Counted from the first letter of the stretch, positions 33,322 to 43,706 are shown. The stretch is DNA of 64,000 nucleotides from Pseudoalteromonas sp. NBT06-2 (GCF_002276045.1 NZ_NQMR01000013.1:38962-102961); one strand, 5' to 3'. Notes: generated by a model from the sequence alone, not told the origin. Made by a program: numbers and translations.

Positions 33322-33633
33322 CTAATCACAAAAAGCATGGCGTAAAAAGTCACTTTTACATTGATTATAATTTTCTTCAGAGCAGTTAATATAGTTAATT
33401 GCTAATAAATATTGAGCTTGTAAACATTTTTCCTCTTGTGCCAGCTCATATTCATTCATCACTATATGCATCGCTTCTATTGTACACTCTGACTCACCTT
33501 TACCTATTTCAACTTCATCAGGCTCAAAGTTATCCAGCATCCAAATTTGTAATTTTTTTATTGTTATATTTTGCTCGCCCCAAGACTTTATTATATCTAT
33601 TAATTGTAACTTGGTGATCTCTTTACGGTGCAT
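33322..33633 (-). CDS. Small hypothetical protein
   Basis: From ATG at 33633, with AAAGAG nine bases upstream, the frame gives 103 residues; an upstream TTG at 33687 has no ribosome site. The product begins MHRKEITKLQLIDIIKSWGE, contains NFEPDEVEIGKGESECTIEA and ends with four cysteines in the last 35 residues. No signal peptide or membrane helix. I do not recognise it. It is followed by about 110 bp with nothing notable. Confidence 0.5.
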   Translation of the reverse strand: MHRKEITKLQLIDIIKSWGEQNITIKKLQIWMLDNFEPDEVEIGKGESECTIEAMHIVMNEYELAQEEKCLQAQYLLAINYINCSEENYNQCKSDFLRHAFCD

Positions 33634-33710
33634 TGCTATCTCTTTATATAATTTCCCATTGTCATCGTGATAATTGTATGTATTCAATTGTTTTATATCA
33701 ATGTGTTATT

Positions 33711-33866
33711 TCAAAATGCATGTTTCAGAGCTACCTGAGCGAGCTAAATTCAAAGCGGAAGCATTTCAAACCAACGCAACGATGACGGGGGTTTACTCAG
33801 AAGATCCGTCTCGGCGAGTTTAAACAGGGTTTATGCTGCGTTATTAATTTTGATAAGGGTTTTATC
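33711..33866. repeat. Diverged, shortened relative of the 267-bp MITE
   Basis: Aligned by eye with copies 1 and 2: AATGCxTGTTTCAGA, a GAGxTA block, TTTCAAAC, AACG, CGGCGxGTTT and GCGTTATT-AT-TTGATAAGGG occur in the same order, but with many changes and no terminal inverted repeats. It runs into the last codons of the M56 gene (stop at 33862). Confidence 0.5.
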
Positions 33867-35637
33867 TCCCTTTAAGAATGCGACTTCCTGTAGTTATAGT
33901 CATTTTATCTCTATTCGGCTTAACAAATGAAAATAGTTTAGTTTCTCGCATGACAGCATCATTGCCATTGACTGTTCCTGGTGAAAATTTCCATTGCTTA
34001 ATTGCTTTTTTAACCGCTCGCTTTAAGTGGTTTTGTGTATGCCCTACAAATTCGATATCTGTTGCTTTACCATTTAAATCAACTGTAAATTCGATCACTA
34101 CATCCCCCTTATATCCTCTTCTTTGTGCTACTTCGGTATATATTGGGTTCACCATTTTCACTGTTTTAGGCGGTATTATTAAAGGCTCATACCCTTTAAC
34201 TATGTTCTTTGTTAACAAGGGTTCATTATTATTTTGCTCTAAAAGAGTATTAAAACCCTTTTTAATATCCTCTACAACTAACTGTTCTACAGCACTAATA
34301 TTAAAGTTAAACTCCTGTGTATCTGTTTGAAGGCTTACTTTAACTTCATGACTATTAAATAATGGATTATCTAATTTTCTTTTGAATTCAGTTGGTTTTG
34401 ATTTAATCTCTAACTCATTTAATTTAAAGTCAAGAGACTGCCCACTTGATGGACCCCCAATATTAACACTTTTAGTTTCATGAGTGGCTTTAACATCATT
34501 CTCAGTAATGTCAGGTTTATCAGTTTTAGTTAACTCTTTCATATGATTTTTCAAGGGATTATCTGATATAGAACTACTTTCATTCTGTTTTAAATTGATG
34601 GTCATTAAAATGCTATTTTTTCGCTCTTCTAACTCTGCTATTTTGTTACTTTGAATCATACCAACAGCTTTATATGAACTAAATATTAAACAAACAACAA
34701 ATAACCCTAATAAACCAGCAAGCCCGCTTTTTGCATATTTAGGTGTACAGCTATGATCTCCAATTACTCTAGCAATTCGACTTTTCAAATGCCCCCCTGT
34801 TGCAGCCATAACCATAACTGGTATCGTATCAGGTCTTATTTCTTCAGCATTTAACAGCGCTTTTGCATAATCTATTTTTGCTGTTTGATTTTTTGCAGCA
34901 ATATCATCACAGCAATACTCTCGATCAATTCTAATTTGTTGTGAAATCCATTTAACTGCTGGATGAAAAAATAAAAAAACTTCTACTAATGATTGTATAA
35001 GGTTTATGAAGTAATCATAGCGTTTTACATGAGCTAACTCATGCGCAAGTAATAACTTTAACTGTTCATTAGTAAGGCCTGTGACCATATTAGCTGGAAT
35101 TAATATTACTGGTTTCAGCCACCCTATCACCATAGGAACATCTACTAATTTAGAAATCAACAAACGCACATTTATTGATACTTGCAATGACGATTTGATT
35201 GACAGAAACTGCTCAGTTAGCAAGTCATGAGCTTCTGTAACCTGCGTTTTAGGTAATTTATATATAGATAATAACTCTTTGCAATAGCCTATGCTGAAAT
35301 AACTCACCCCAAAAAGCCATACAATAGATAAAAAAGGTAATAAACCACCAAGATTTGGCGCTACATTTAATATTAAATTATTTACTGCTTCTATCTGTAA
35401 ATTATTGACAGTTTGAGACTTATAAACGACAAAAAAAGTCACGAAAGGGGTTACTAAGCACAAAACTAATGTTAATAAGCTTAAGTTATATCTAATATTT
35501 GAATATTTATTACTAATTAATTTAAGTGCAGCAGCAAGAAACGATGCTAATGCAGTGCCTTGCCAAATAAAGTGTAATAAAGTAATTGATAACGTATTAA
35601 AAATAGGGTTATAAGAAATAGTATGAATAAAGTCCAT
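33862..35637 (-). CDS. M56-family (BlaR1/MecR1-like) membrane metalloprotease with TonB C-terminal domain
   Basis: The 591-residue protein has four N-terminal membrane helices, the M56 zinc motif HExxH (H199-E200-xx-H203 in LLAHELAHVKRYD), a further helix near 305-325, a polar linker, and a TonB_C-like domain at about 505-580 (PIYTEVAQRRGYKGDVVIEF, KQWKFSPG). It has no beta-lactam sensor domain. Paired with the BlaI-type repressor 13 bp upstream, it should sense an envelope signal and inactivate the repressor by proteolysis; the signal is unknown. The last residues lie in a repeat relic. Confidence 0.87.
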   Translation of the reverse strand: MDFIHTISYNPIFNTLSITLLHFIWQGTALASFLAAALKLISNKYSNIRYNLSLLTLVLCLVTPFVTFFVVYKSQTVNNLQIEAVNNLILNVAPNLGGLLPFLSIVWLFGVSYFSIGYCKELLSIYKLPKTQVTEAHDLLTEQFLSIKSSLQVSINVRLLISKLVDVPMVIGWLKPVILIPANMVTGLTNEQLKLLLAHELAHVKRYDYFINLIQSLVEVFLFFHPAVKWISQQIRIDREYCCDDIAAKNQTAKIDYAKALLNAEEIRPDTIPVMVMAATGGHLKSRIARVIGDHSCTPKYAKSGLAGLLGLFVVCLIFSSYKAVGMIQSNKIAELEERKNSILMTINLKQNESSSISDNPLKNHMKELTKTDKPDITENDVKATHETKSVNIGGPSSGQSLDFKLNELEIKSKPTEFKRKLDNPLFNSHEVKVSLQTDTQEFNFNISAVEQLVVEDIKKGFNTLLEQNNNEPLLTKNIVKGYEPLIIPPKTVKMVNPIYTEVAQRRGYKGDVVIEFTVDLNGKATDIEFVGHTQNHLKRAVKKAIKQWKFSPGTVNGNDAVMRETKLFSFVKPNRDKMTITTGSRILKGR

Positions 35638-35650
35638 TTAGCGTTCTCGA

Positions 35651-36034
35651 TTAATGATTTTGCTTTTCTAATGTATTAAGTAACTCTCTGATTTCATTTA
35701 TCTCATCTGAGCTTGCACGTTCACCTAAAGCACTTACAACTAGATCATATTTAGAACCACTAAATATCTTAGAAATGAGATCTTTAACAACAGATTTTTG
35801 TGTATTACCGGCTGACTCTTTTGCTTTATATAAATGCGCTCGTGAGGATTCATCTCTTTCAACTAAACCTTTTTCATGCATCAGCTGAAGTGTCTTTAAA
35901 GTTGTGGTATAACCCGTTGATTGTTGTTCAGCTAGAACCTCATGAACTTGACGTACTGTAGCTGGCTGAGTTTTCCATAAGATATTTAGAATATTAAGTT
36001 CAGATTTAGTTGGCACTATTTTTTTACAAGTCAT
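35651..36034 (-). CDS. BlaI/MecI/CopY-family repressor
   Basis: The 127-residue protein has the winged helix of the Penicillinase_R family: PTKSELNILNILWKTQPATV, RQVHEVLAEQQSTGYTTTLK, LQLMHEKGLVERDE and a C-terminal dimerisation part. It is 13 bp upstream of the M56 gene on the same strand, forming the standard repressor-protease pair, and probably represses its own operon. Other targets cannot be read. Confidence 0.9.
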   Translation of the reverse strand: MTCKKIVPTKSELNILNILWKTQPATVRQVHEVLAEQQSTGYTTTLKTLQLMHEKGLVERDESSRAHLYKAKESAGNTQKSVVKDLISKIFSGSKYDLVVSALGERASSDEINEIRELLNTLEKQNH

Positions 36035-36178
36035 TATACACCCGAGTTAAAATTAGACACTAGCAACATTAATATACGAAAACACTCGTAAATTGCAACA
36101 ATTTTATAACTTTTAACACCAAAAATTTTAAAATATAATTATTTAAAAAAATAAATAATATTGTAAACAACTTGATTT

Positions 36179-37756
36179 TTAAGTGATTGATTTCAAAATA
36201 TTAATATTTAATCGTTTAGAAAGTCGGTTTAGGTTAGCTCGATCTGTTTCTAACCTTCTCGCAGTTGCAGCCCAATTACCACTTTCTTCGATCAAAATAC
36301 GTTTTATTAAATCTCTCTGAAAATCATCGGTAACATTACGTAAATTCAATTGTGTGCTATTTTTTGTGTCAGGCTCAGGTATTACTGTTTGTTTAGTTTC
36401 ACTGTTTAATGATGTAGGAGATAATTGGCCACAATCAGTAACTTCTATTTTAATAATCTCTTTGTTTTTTTGCCGAGAACAAGCCTTTAATGCAGCCCGA
36501 CTGATTACATGTTCAAGCTCCCTTACATTACCAGGCCAATTATATTGATTTAGATATACCAAAGCCTGCGCATTGATTTTTAGTTGGGGTGCTCCAAGCT
36601 TTCTTCCTACTTGCTCTAAAAAATAACCAGCTAAAAGTTGAATATCACCCGATCTTTCTTTCAAAGACGGTACTCTTACGGGATAAACACTTAGTCTATG
36701 ATACAGATCAGCTCTAAATTTATTGTTATTAACTTCTTCATGAAGGTTTCTATTTGTTGCTGCAAAAATCCGTACATCCACTTCTTCTACATTATCTTGA
36801 CCTACAGGCTGAATTTCATTATTTTGTATGGCGCGTAAAATCTTACTTTGTGCCGCTAGTGGCAATTCACCAATTTCATCTAAAAACAAAGTGCCATTAT
36901 TTGCAATTGAAAACTTTCCAGCTCTATTTTTATCCGCACCTGTAAATGCTCCCTTAACATGACCAAAAAGTTCACTTTCAATTAGGTTTTCAGGGAGTGC
37001 AGCACAATTTACGTAAACTAAAGGACCATTAGAACGAAATGACTTTTGATGTAATGTACGCGCGACAAGCTCTTTACCAACACCAGTTTCGCCATAGATT
37101 AAAATATTGAAGTCTGAAGCCGCAACAATATCTATTTCTTGCTTCAACTTGTCCATAATTCGGCTTTGACCTATAAGCTCACCGCCATCACGCATTAGTG
37201 CTTCTTCAGTGAGTTCAGCAACTACCTTTTGAGAGTGTAACGCCTGAGATTCTAATAAATTGATCATAAAGGCTGTATTTAAAGTTGTAGCTGCAATTGC
37301 AGATATGACTTCTAAAGTACGATTGGGTATATCATCAAAAACAAAAGGCGTTAAACTGTCTATGGTTAACAAACCTAAGAGTTTATCATCAAAAAATAAT
37401 GGTAACCCCATACATGCGTGTACAGGTAAGTCACCCTCTTTATCTATAAGTAAACCATCATAAGGATCCGGTAATTCACTTTCCGCAGAGAACCTAACTG
37501 GCACTTTTGATTTACATAATTCATCAAATCTAGGGTGGTCTTTTATTTTAAATCTGCGCCCTAATGTATCTCGACTCAATCCTTGAAGTGCAAGCGGCTT
37601 TAATACGTCTTGGTGATATGATAATAACGCAACTGCATCACATTGAATGGTTTTTCTTACAGTGTCTAATAAGCGATCAAATCTATCTTTTGTACTCAAG
37701 CATTTTGGTAATTCTAAAGCGAGCTCAATTAATGCTGTGGAAGTTATATTATTCAT
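36179..37756 (-). CDS. norR: Nitric-oxide-responsive sigma-54 activator NorR
   Basis: The 525-residue protein has a GAF domain (about 20-170) with the NorR iron-site residues in the right context (R88, D97/Y99/D100 in LPDPYDGL, H113 and C115 in VHACMGLPL), an AAA+ domain with Walker A GETGVGKE (222-229) and the sigma-54 contact GAFTGA (269-274), and a C-terminal Fis-type helix-turn-helix. It should activate nitric-oxide detoxification genes with RNA polymerase sigma-54. None of the usual targets (norVW, hmp, norB) is adjacent; instead the gene follows the tamB stop codon by one base, so it may be transcribed with tamA-tamB. Confidence 0.92.
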   Translation of the reverse strand: MNNITSTALIELALELPKCLSTKDRFDRLLDTVRKTIQCDAVALLSYHQDVLKPLALQGLSRDTLGRRFKIKDHPRFDELCKSKVPVRFSAESELPDPYDGLLIDKEGDLPVHACMGLPLFFDDKLLGLLTIDSLTPFVFDDIPNRTLEVISAIAATTLNTAFMINLLESQALHSQKVVAELTEEALMRDGGELIGQSRIMDKLKQEIDIVAASDFNILIYGETGVGKELVARTLHQKSFRSNGPLVYVNCAALPENLIESELFGHVKGAFTGADKNRAGKFSIANNGTLFLDEIGELPLAAQSKILRAIQNNEIQPVGQDNVEEVDVRIFAATNRNLHEEVNNNKFRADLYHRLSVYPVRVPSLKERSGDIQLLAGYFLEQVGRKLGAPQLKINAQALVYLNQYNWPGNVRELEHVISRAALKACSRQKNKEIIKIEVTDCGQLSPTSLNSETKQTVIPEPDTKNSTQLNLRNVTDDFQRDLIKRILIEESGNWAATARRLETDRANLNRLSKRLNINILKSIT

Positions 37757-37757
37757 T

Positions 37758-40700
37758 TTAATCCCACTTAAATTTATAAAGTATATCTACAGAGTCATTA
37801 ACACCATTTATAGCTTCTATATATAATTGAGGTAATAATTGATAGCGAATTACAATCTCTGTTAATGCATCAAATACACCTACACTATACTTAACTTGTA
37901 CGTAAGGTAGTACATAGCCTGATATTTCAACTTTTGTATCATCTCCTGAGACAGTTGAACCTAAAGACATATCTGCGATCCCTAATCGTGAACCTATTTT
38001 ACTAACAAGCCCTTCCCCTCTGGAAAGCCCTTGCGACAACAATGCCTGTGCAAAAATCGTACTACTAGAGCGACTTTCAGCTTCATCTAAAGATTGTCCA
38101 CTTAACAAATAAGACAATGCTTCAACCTTATCTTTAATAGGTTCGGAGAAGATGTCTAACTCTGGCTTGTTTACATTACCAGTCAATTTAATACCCGCAA
38201 TAACATCATCAGCAGTTTTTTCTGGATTTCGAATAGCCTTGATATTTAAATAAGGTTTATCAATTGCACCGCTAAACTCGATTTGTCCGGTTTTTATTTG
38301 TAAGTCCTGCCCAAAGGACTGATATACACCATTAGTTAAATATATATCTCCAGTAGTCAATAAAGGACTGTGATATCCTTTATGAAGCGTCAAATCTCCT
38401 TCCAACTCTGAGATCAAACCAAAAGAATCAATCTTAACATCATCTTTTATAATTAAAGATAAATCAAGGCCATAAAAAAAACTAGGATCTTTTACTTGCT
38501 GCTCATGTTCAAAAATCACTTCATCGTCGCTGACTTTGATAGCACCTTCAGGTAACGAGTCAATGATAATACGACCATACGGAATTTCTACATTTCCGGT
38601 AAGATCTAATTCATTATTTTTAACAATTAATTTTAAATTCGGGTTTAATATGATTTTAATACCTTGATCTATTTTTAAATTAAAATTTTGTCCGATTATA
38701 TCTAATTGCCCTCCAAGGTTTGAACCATGCCAATCTAATTCACCTTTAACTTTTGCATTTCCTTGTTTATCATCAAAAATATCACCGTTAAGTATTAACT
38801 TTTGTTCTTTGAAACCGATATTTAAATGGCTCCCTTTAATCGTAACCGGTATATCGTCTCCCGAAACATCAATATTCCTTGCGTTTAATTCACCTGACAA
38901 AAATGGTTTTAACAGTGAGCCAGAAATATTAATATCAGCAAATACATCACCAAATAACGTATCTACGTTTTGAATGAAAGGCTTAAATTTATCTAATTTA
39001 AAACCATTTAACTTGATAATACCATCCAAGTTTTTTGCATTTTTAATATCAGAAATGCTCAGTTCACTCAATACAGAACCAAATAAATCAGAGTTGAAAA
39101 ATGCATTAAAATATACTTTATCCGAAGTGGAATTAGCAGTAACTTTTATTTCTTTGATTGGTAATACAAAATGCTTTTCTTCTTGCTGTAAAGTAACTTC
39201 AAAGCTCTGAGAACCTAAACTCATTTCAAATTTATTCAACTTTCCTTGTTGCCAATTTAAATTCATACCGCCAGTAAATGTGCCTATTGCTGTTAAATCT
39301 GCAGGTAAAAAGTGAGCGATGCTTGCTAAATTAAATTTTTGTAAATCAATATTAATGTCACCTTTTTTTTCACTGGCAGTAAATTTTTCTATACACAAGT
39401 TTGATTCATTAGAATACCAACAATGAGCATTTATTTTTATTACTTTTTGATTAATATCGAATTCTAAATCAATTGTGGCTTTAGGTTTTATAACTTGAAC
39501 AAAATCAGTTATATATAAGTTTGATATCCTAGATTGCCAAATATTTTTATTATTAACGCCGCCAGTAATATTAAAGTCACTTTTTACCCAGTCTGAATCC
39601 AGTTTAAAAGCAGCATGATGATTATACTTATCACCTGCTATATTTATATTTAGCGCTTTTAGTTTTTTTCCTTCTAACTCACCATTATGAATGAATAAGT
39701 TAACTTGAGTCTTAAAGTTATCGGCAACAGAGACTAACCCTTTGGTTTTAGCTTGTTGAAATTTTATTTCATGATAACTAAAATCATTAAAATCTAACTC
39801 CCAGTTTATCTCAGGCTTTGTACGTTTGCCTGAAATGGCTAAATTACCTAGGCCCTTTCCTGATAAGTCATTTAAAAAATCACCAGCTTGGTTGATGTCT
39901 AAATTACCTTTTAAATTCCAGTTTTGATCTATCTTTCCTCTTAAATTTAACGTATTAACACCGCTTGTTAAGCTTATATTGTTAACTTCAATATTAAATT
40001 TATCATCCAACACAAGCTGGGTATTTAAATTAAATGGTATTTCATTATCTGCGGATAATATGAAAACCCCTCCTAAATCAAAATTATTAACTGATAAAAG
40101 CCATTTTTCACTTAATTGTTTAAAATTCAAGTCAAAAGAGCCATTGAGCTCACTACCTATATTTACAGCAAAATCGTGCAAATTTAATTTAGTAAGCTCT
40201 CCAGTTAAATTTGCATTTAATTCATTTTTAAATAGCACATCACCTTTGAGTACTACTGAACTTTTTGGCGTGTTTAATAATAATTTATCTAATGTAAATT
40301 GGTTTAAGTCACCATTGCCTAATAAATTTAAATCTATTAAAGGATAGGCATTTACTCCTTGCTGGCTTGAAACCTTTATTTCATATGCTTTTAATGAACC
40401 ACGGGCAACAAGATCAAAGCGATTTAATTTATAGGTTTGATCATATTGTAAATGTTGCCAGTTTTGTATATCCGTTGTTAAATTAAACGGATAGTTTTGT
40501 TCTTTAAGATTAAATTTCGCTGTTGAATTTGAAGGAAATTCGCCTATCGTTTTTAAAACGACATTTAATTGTGCTAAATTTCCTGTCGCCTTTAAAGCTA
40601 AGCCATGTATAACATGCTGATTTTTAATTTGATTGATATCTAAGTTTAAATCTATAGGGTTATTAGCAACAAGCGCTACTACCCCCTTGGCAGTCAGATG

Positions 40701-41423
40701 AATATCTTGATACGTTAAAGCAAGGTTTTGTAAGTTTAACTGACTTTCAAAAAAATCAGCTTTTAAATTAATGTTATTAATAACTTGAGACGAATTCGCT
40801 TGATTAAATTCAAACTGTTTTAATTTCACTTCAGTTAAAATAAAATCTAAAGGTGTTTTAAATAACACATCATTAATTGGATTAAAAACAAGCTCTTGTT
40901 TAGGTTTTACTTCTTTTTCTATTTTATTTTTAATTAGCCTAACCTTATTTATCAATAACTTATGAATATTAAGTACTGGCTGTTTTTGACCTTTTTCTAA
41001 TGCTACAACTAAAGACAGTTTTTCGAAGTTTAACTCTGTATTAAGAAATTTAACTTTAGCACTTTCTAACGATAAAACATCTAAACAAACCGCATTTTCA
41101 TTTTTAATATAACCATATACACATTGCCATATGTTTAAAGCAATTGTGATACTTTCAACATTAATATTAATCGATTTATTCTTGTATATAATGGAAAAAG
41201 GGTCTTGATATAAAAAACGTCCATCTTCTAATTTTATTGATAAACCGGACACTAAGTTATTGGCGCTAAAGGCTATGAATTTATTTCCAAGGCTGGTAAA
41301 AAGTATGCAAAATACAAATATTGATAAAAACAGTAAAGTATAAGCTACATAATGCTTAATTTTTTTAACAAAAATATTTTTAACTTTTTTATTTTTAATG
41401 TTTTTTGTCAGTTTACTGCTCAT
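37758..41423 (-). CDS. tamB: Translocation and assembly module protein TamB
   Basis: The 1221-residue protein has one N-terminal membrane helix (YVAYTLLFLSIFVFCILFTS), a very long beta-rich periplasmic body with repeating strand patterns, and the conserved C-terminal DUF490 domain (GLDLSLIIKDDVKIDSFGLI, LYLTNGVYQSFGQDLQI-like, SEPIKDKVEALSYLLSGQSL). TamB spans the periplasm between inner membrane and TamA and is involved in phospholipid transport to the outer membrane and autotransporter or barrel assembly. The ATG overlaps the tamA stop by four bases, the usual coupling. Confidence 0.95.
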   Translation of the reverse strand: MSSKLTKNIKNKKVKNIFVKKIKHYVAYTLLFLSIFVFCILFTSLGNKFIAFSANNLVSGLSIKLEDGRFLYQDPFSIIYKNKSININVESITIALNIWQCVYGYIKNENAVCLDVLSLESAKVKFLNTELNFEKLSLVVALEKGQKQPVLNIHKLLINKVRLIKNKIEKEVKPKQELVFNPINDVLFKTPLDFILTEVKLKQFEFNQANSSQVINNINLKADFFESQLNLQNLALTYQDIHLTAKGVVALVANNPIDLNLDINQIKNQHVIHGLALKATGNLAQLNVVLKTIGEFPSNSTAKFNLKEQNYPFNLTTDIQNWQHLQYDQTYKLNRFDLVARGSLKAYEIKVSSQQGVNAYPLIDLNLLGNGDLNQFTLDKLLLNTPKSSVVLKGDVLFKNELNANLTGELTKLNLHDFAVNIGSELNGSFDLNFKQLSEKWLLSVNNFDLGGVFILSADNEIPFNLNTQLVLDDKFNIEVNNISLTSGVNTLNLRGKIDQNWNLKGNLDINQAGDFLNDLSGKGLGNLAISGKRTKPEINWELDFNDFSYHEIKFQQAKTKGLVSVADNFKTQVNLFIHNGELEGKKLKALNINIAGDKYNHHAAFKLDSDWVKSDFNITGGVNNKNIWQSRISNLYITDFVQVIKPKATIDLEFDINQKVIKINAHCWYSNESNLCIEKFTASEKKGDINIDLQKFNLASIAHFLPADLTAIGTFTGGMNLNWQQGKLNKFEMSLGSQSFEVTLQQEEKHFVLPIKEIKVTANSTSDKVYFNAFFNSDLFGSVLSELSISDIKNAKNLDGIIKLNGFKLDKFKPFIQNVDTLFGDVFADINISGSLLKPFLSGELNARNIDVSGDDIPVTIKGSHLNIGFKEQKLILNGDIFDDKQGNAKVKGELDWHGSNLGGQLDIIGQNFNLKIDQGIKIILNPNLKLIVKNNELDLTGNVEIPYGRIIIDSLPEGAIKVSDDEVIFEHEQQVKDPSFFYGLDLSLIIKDDVKIDSFGLISELEGDLTLHKGYHSPLLTTGDIYLTNGVYQSFGQDLQIKTGQIEFSGAIDKPYLNIKAIRNPEKTADDVIAGIKLTGNVNKPELDIFSEPIKDKVEALSYLLSGQSLDEAESRSSSTIFAQALLSQGLSRGEGLVSKIGSRLGIADMSLGSTVSGDDTKVEISGYVLPYVQVKYSVGVFDALTEIVIRYQLLPQLYIEAINGVNDSVDILYKFKWD

Positions 41424-43153
41424 AACTCAGGACCTATCATAATGCTCAAACGAGCATTATTGTCATCTGTTAAAGCCCAAGCATAGTCAATTCTTATAGG
41501 ACCGACCGGTGTTAACCATCGAATACCGATACCTGCACCTACTTGTATGTCTTCTGAAAAATCATTTGTAGCAATACCGCCATCAACAAATAAAGCAGCT
41601 CGCCATGAAGGTGCAAATTGGTAGTTATACTCTACTGTACCCGTAGCTAAATATTTACCGCCTACTACTTTGCCATCTTCTTTTGGAGAGATGGATTCAT
41701 ATTTATATCCTCGAATACTTTGATCACCGCCAGCAAAAAATCGCATTGAAGCAGGAACTATATTGATATTTTCAACTAAAATTGCGCCTAAGTTCGCTTT
41801 GGTATAAAACAAATGGTTATTTTGATATGTTCTCAATAAGGCTGTCTGAAATTGAAATTTTAATAAATCAGTTTTTGAGAATGCATCATCTAAACCTACT
41901 TCTGCCGAAAACAGCCATTGATTACCCCAAAATGGCGTTGTACCGCCTTTACTTTTCTTTTTGGCAAAACTGATACCAGGTAACAGCATTTCAGTATTTT
42001 CATTTTCACTGGCAATTTCATAATCCTCCCTTACATATTTAATAAAAGCTGTTCTTATCCAGTTAGACTCTGTTACCCACTGTCTTTGTAACTGGGTAGT
42101 TAATGTTTTAATGTATTTTCCCGTATCAGAATTATTTTCACTTTTATAACCAAAAGCATAGCGCCATACATCGTCGACAGGATCATTTACAGGCACCGTA
42201 TAAGCAAATTCAAATTCTTTTTCTAACTCAGTAAGAACCGCATCGGTATCAAAGTAGTGACCGTCAGTGCCAACCCAGGGTTTACTCCATTTAATTCTTG
42301 CTTTAGCCCCTAAGTCCGTAGACAAACCACCACCAACTTCATAACTATTTTCAGGCTTATGCAATACATCAACCCTGATAGGTATTTGTTTATTTTCTCT
42401 ATGCTCAATATCGGCATATACACGAACACTTTTAAAATAGGGTTTGCTGGCAATATCTAAATTATATCGTGAAATGATCTTAGCTTGATAAACCTCTCCT
42501 GCTTTAAAAGTAGCTAAGGAACGAATATATTTTACCGCTGGCGTATCCGATGAAATCACAATAGGTCCATAGGTATATCGTGCACCTGTATTAATATCAA
42601 ATGTTACTGTCGCGCTGTGTTCTTTTAAAGATATACCTAATTCATTTACTTGCCATTGTGCATCAAAATAGCCCAGTTCAAGTAATTGACTTTCAATGAT
42701 AGATTTAGATTTTTCATAGTGTGCATGATTTATTATATTACCTTGAACTAAAGGCAATTTTTTTAGAGTTTGTGTTAAGGCATTGTCGTTCTTCCCCTCG
42801 CCCTGAAAGTGGTAATTTAACTGCGCTATCCTAATTTCAGTGCCTTGATCAATCTCAACTTTCATAATGACCAGTTTATCTTGTACATCACCATATTGTT
42901 CAAAAAATAGTTTTATTTTCGGTTCATAATAACCAAGTGCTTTTAAACCTGCTTTAATTTTATCTAGGCTGTGACGCTTTAATTGTTTAGTTGCTGATTC
43001 ATTTTTTACTTTTTCTAAATAAAAACTTACATTTTCAAGTAACTGACCTTTAATGCCAGAGACTTCAAATTCAGAAATTATATTTTGTTTAGCCTGTAAA
43101 AAAGAGCTAAATAAAAATAAACAAAGATATGATAATGAACGCAACAATTTCAT
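41420..43153 (-). CDS. tamA: Outer-membrane translocation module protein TamA
   Basis: The 577-residue Omp85 protein has a signal peptide (MKLLRSLSYLCLFLFSSFLQ), three POTRA domains (about 25-265) and a 16-strand barrel with the Omp85 motifs FAGGDQSIRGYKYESISP and GPIRIDYAWAL and a C-terminal strand LSIMIGPEL. It acts with TamB, encoded directly downstream with a four-base overlap. Length equals that of the E. coli protein (577). Confidence 0.95.
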   Translation of the reverse strand: MKLLRSLSYLCLFLFSSFLQAKQNIISEFEVSGIKGQLLENVSFYLEKVKNESATKQLKRHSLDKIKAGLKALGYYEPKIKLFFEQYGDVQDKLVIMKVEIDQGTEIRIAQLNYHFQGEGKNDNALTQTLKKLPLVQGNIINHAHYEKSKSIIESQLLELGYFDAQWQVNELGISLKEHSATVTFDINTGARYTYGPIVISSDTPAVKYIRSLATFKAGEVYQAKIISRYNLDIASKPYFKSVRVYADIEHRENKQIPIRVDVLHKPENSYEVGGGLSTDLGAKARIKWSKPWVGTDGHYFDTDAVLTELEKEFEFAYTVPVNDPVDDVWRYAFGYKSENNSDTGKYIKTLTTQLQRQWVTESNWIRTAFIKYVREDYEIASENENTEMLLPGISFAKKKSKGGTTPFWGNQWLFSAEVGLDDAFSKTDLLKFQFQTALLRTYQNNHLFYTKANLGAILVENINIVPASMRFFAGGDQSIRGYKYESISPKEDGKVVGGKYLATGTVEYNYQFAPSWRAALFVDGGIATNDFSEDIQVGAGIGIRWLTPVGPIRIDYAWALTDDNNARLSIMIGPEL

Positions 43154-43341
43154 TCCTTTAAAAACTAATTAAATTAACAACCTGAAGTGACTGTACCGAC
43201 TTAAGAAGGAGTTTTATTTACATTATTGGAATTGTAAAAAGAATAATTTAAAGGCTAATATAACATAATTAAATCTGCTACTTTCTATTTTTATCATTTT
43301 CTAAGACAATATACGTAATTGAAGCAAAGAGCAGTTAAAAA

Positions 43342-43683
43342 ATGAGCGAACAAGCACAATTTCCAAACGATGATAACGGTGAATTACTCGCTAACATGGC
43401 AAAAGCGGGCATCGATCTTAGCCAGCTTCACGTTGTCGATTTTTTTATTTTGTTTGAACAAAAACAAGAAGCTGAAAAGTTTGAGATTGAAATTGTAAAA
43501 GATGATTTAACACCAAAAACACAATTACAAAAGTGTCCTGACACAAGTGTTTGGGAAGTTATCATTTCTATTAAAATGGTTCCTGACCATACTTTATTAG
43601 GCCAAATGGAACAATACTTTGAAAGTTTTGCTAACCCATTAAACGGCTACGGTGATGGCTGGGGGATCATGGCAGAAGAATAA
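43342..43683 (+). CDS. rraB: Ribonuclease E inhibitor RraB
   Basis: The 113-residue protein shows the RraB pattern: FPNDDNGELLANMAKAGIDL at the N-terminus, VVDFFILFEQKQEAEKF, a central WEVIISIKMVP strand, and the acidic C-terminal end NPLNGYGDGWGIMAEE. RraB binds RNase E and changes which transcripts it degrades. It is divergent from tamA and convergent with radD. Confidence 0.93.
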   Translation: MSEQAQFPNDDNGELLANMAKAGIDLSQLHVVDFFILFEQKQEAEKFEIEIVKDDLTPKTQLQKCPDTSVWEVIISIKMVPDHTLLGQMEQYFESFANPLNGYGDGWGIMAEE

Positions 43684-43706
43684 ATTTAGCACACACAGTT
43701 TTGCGC

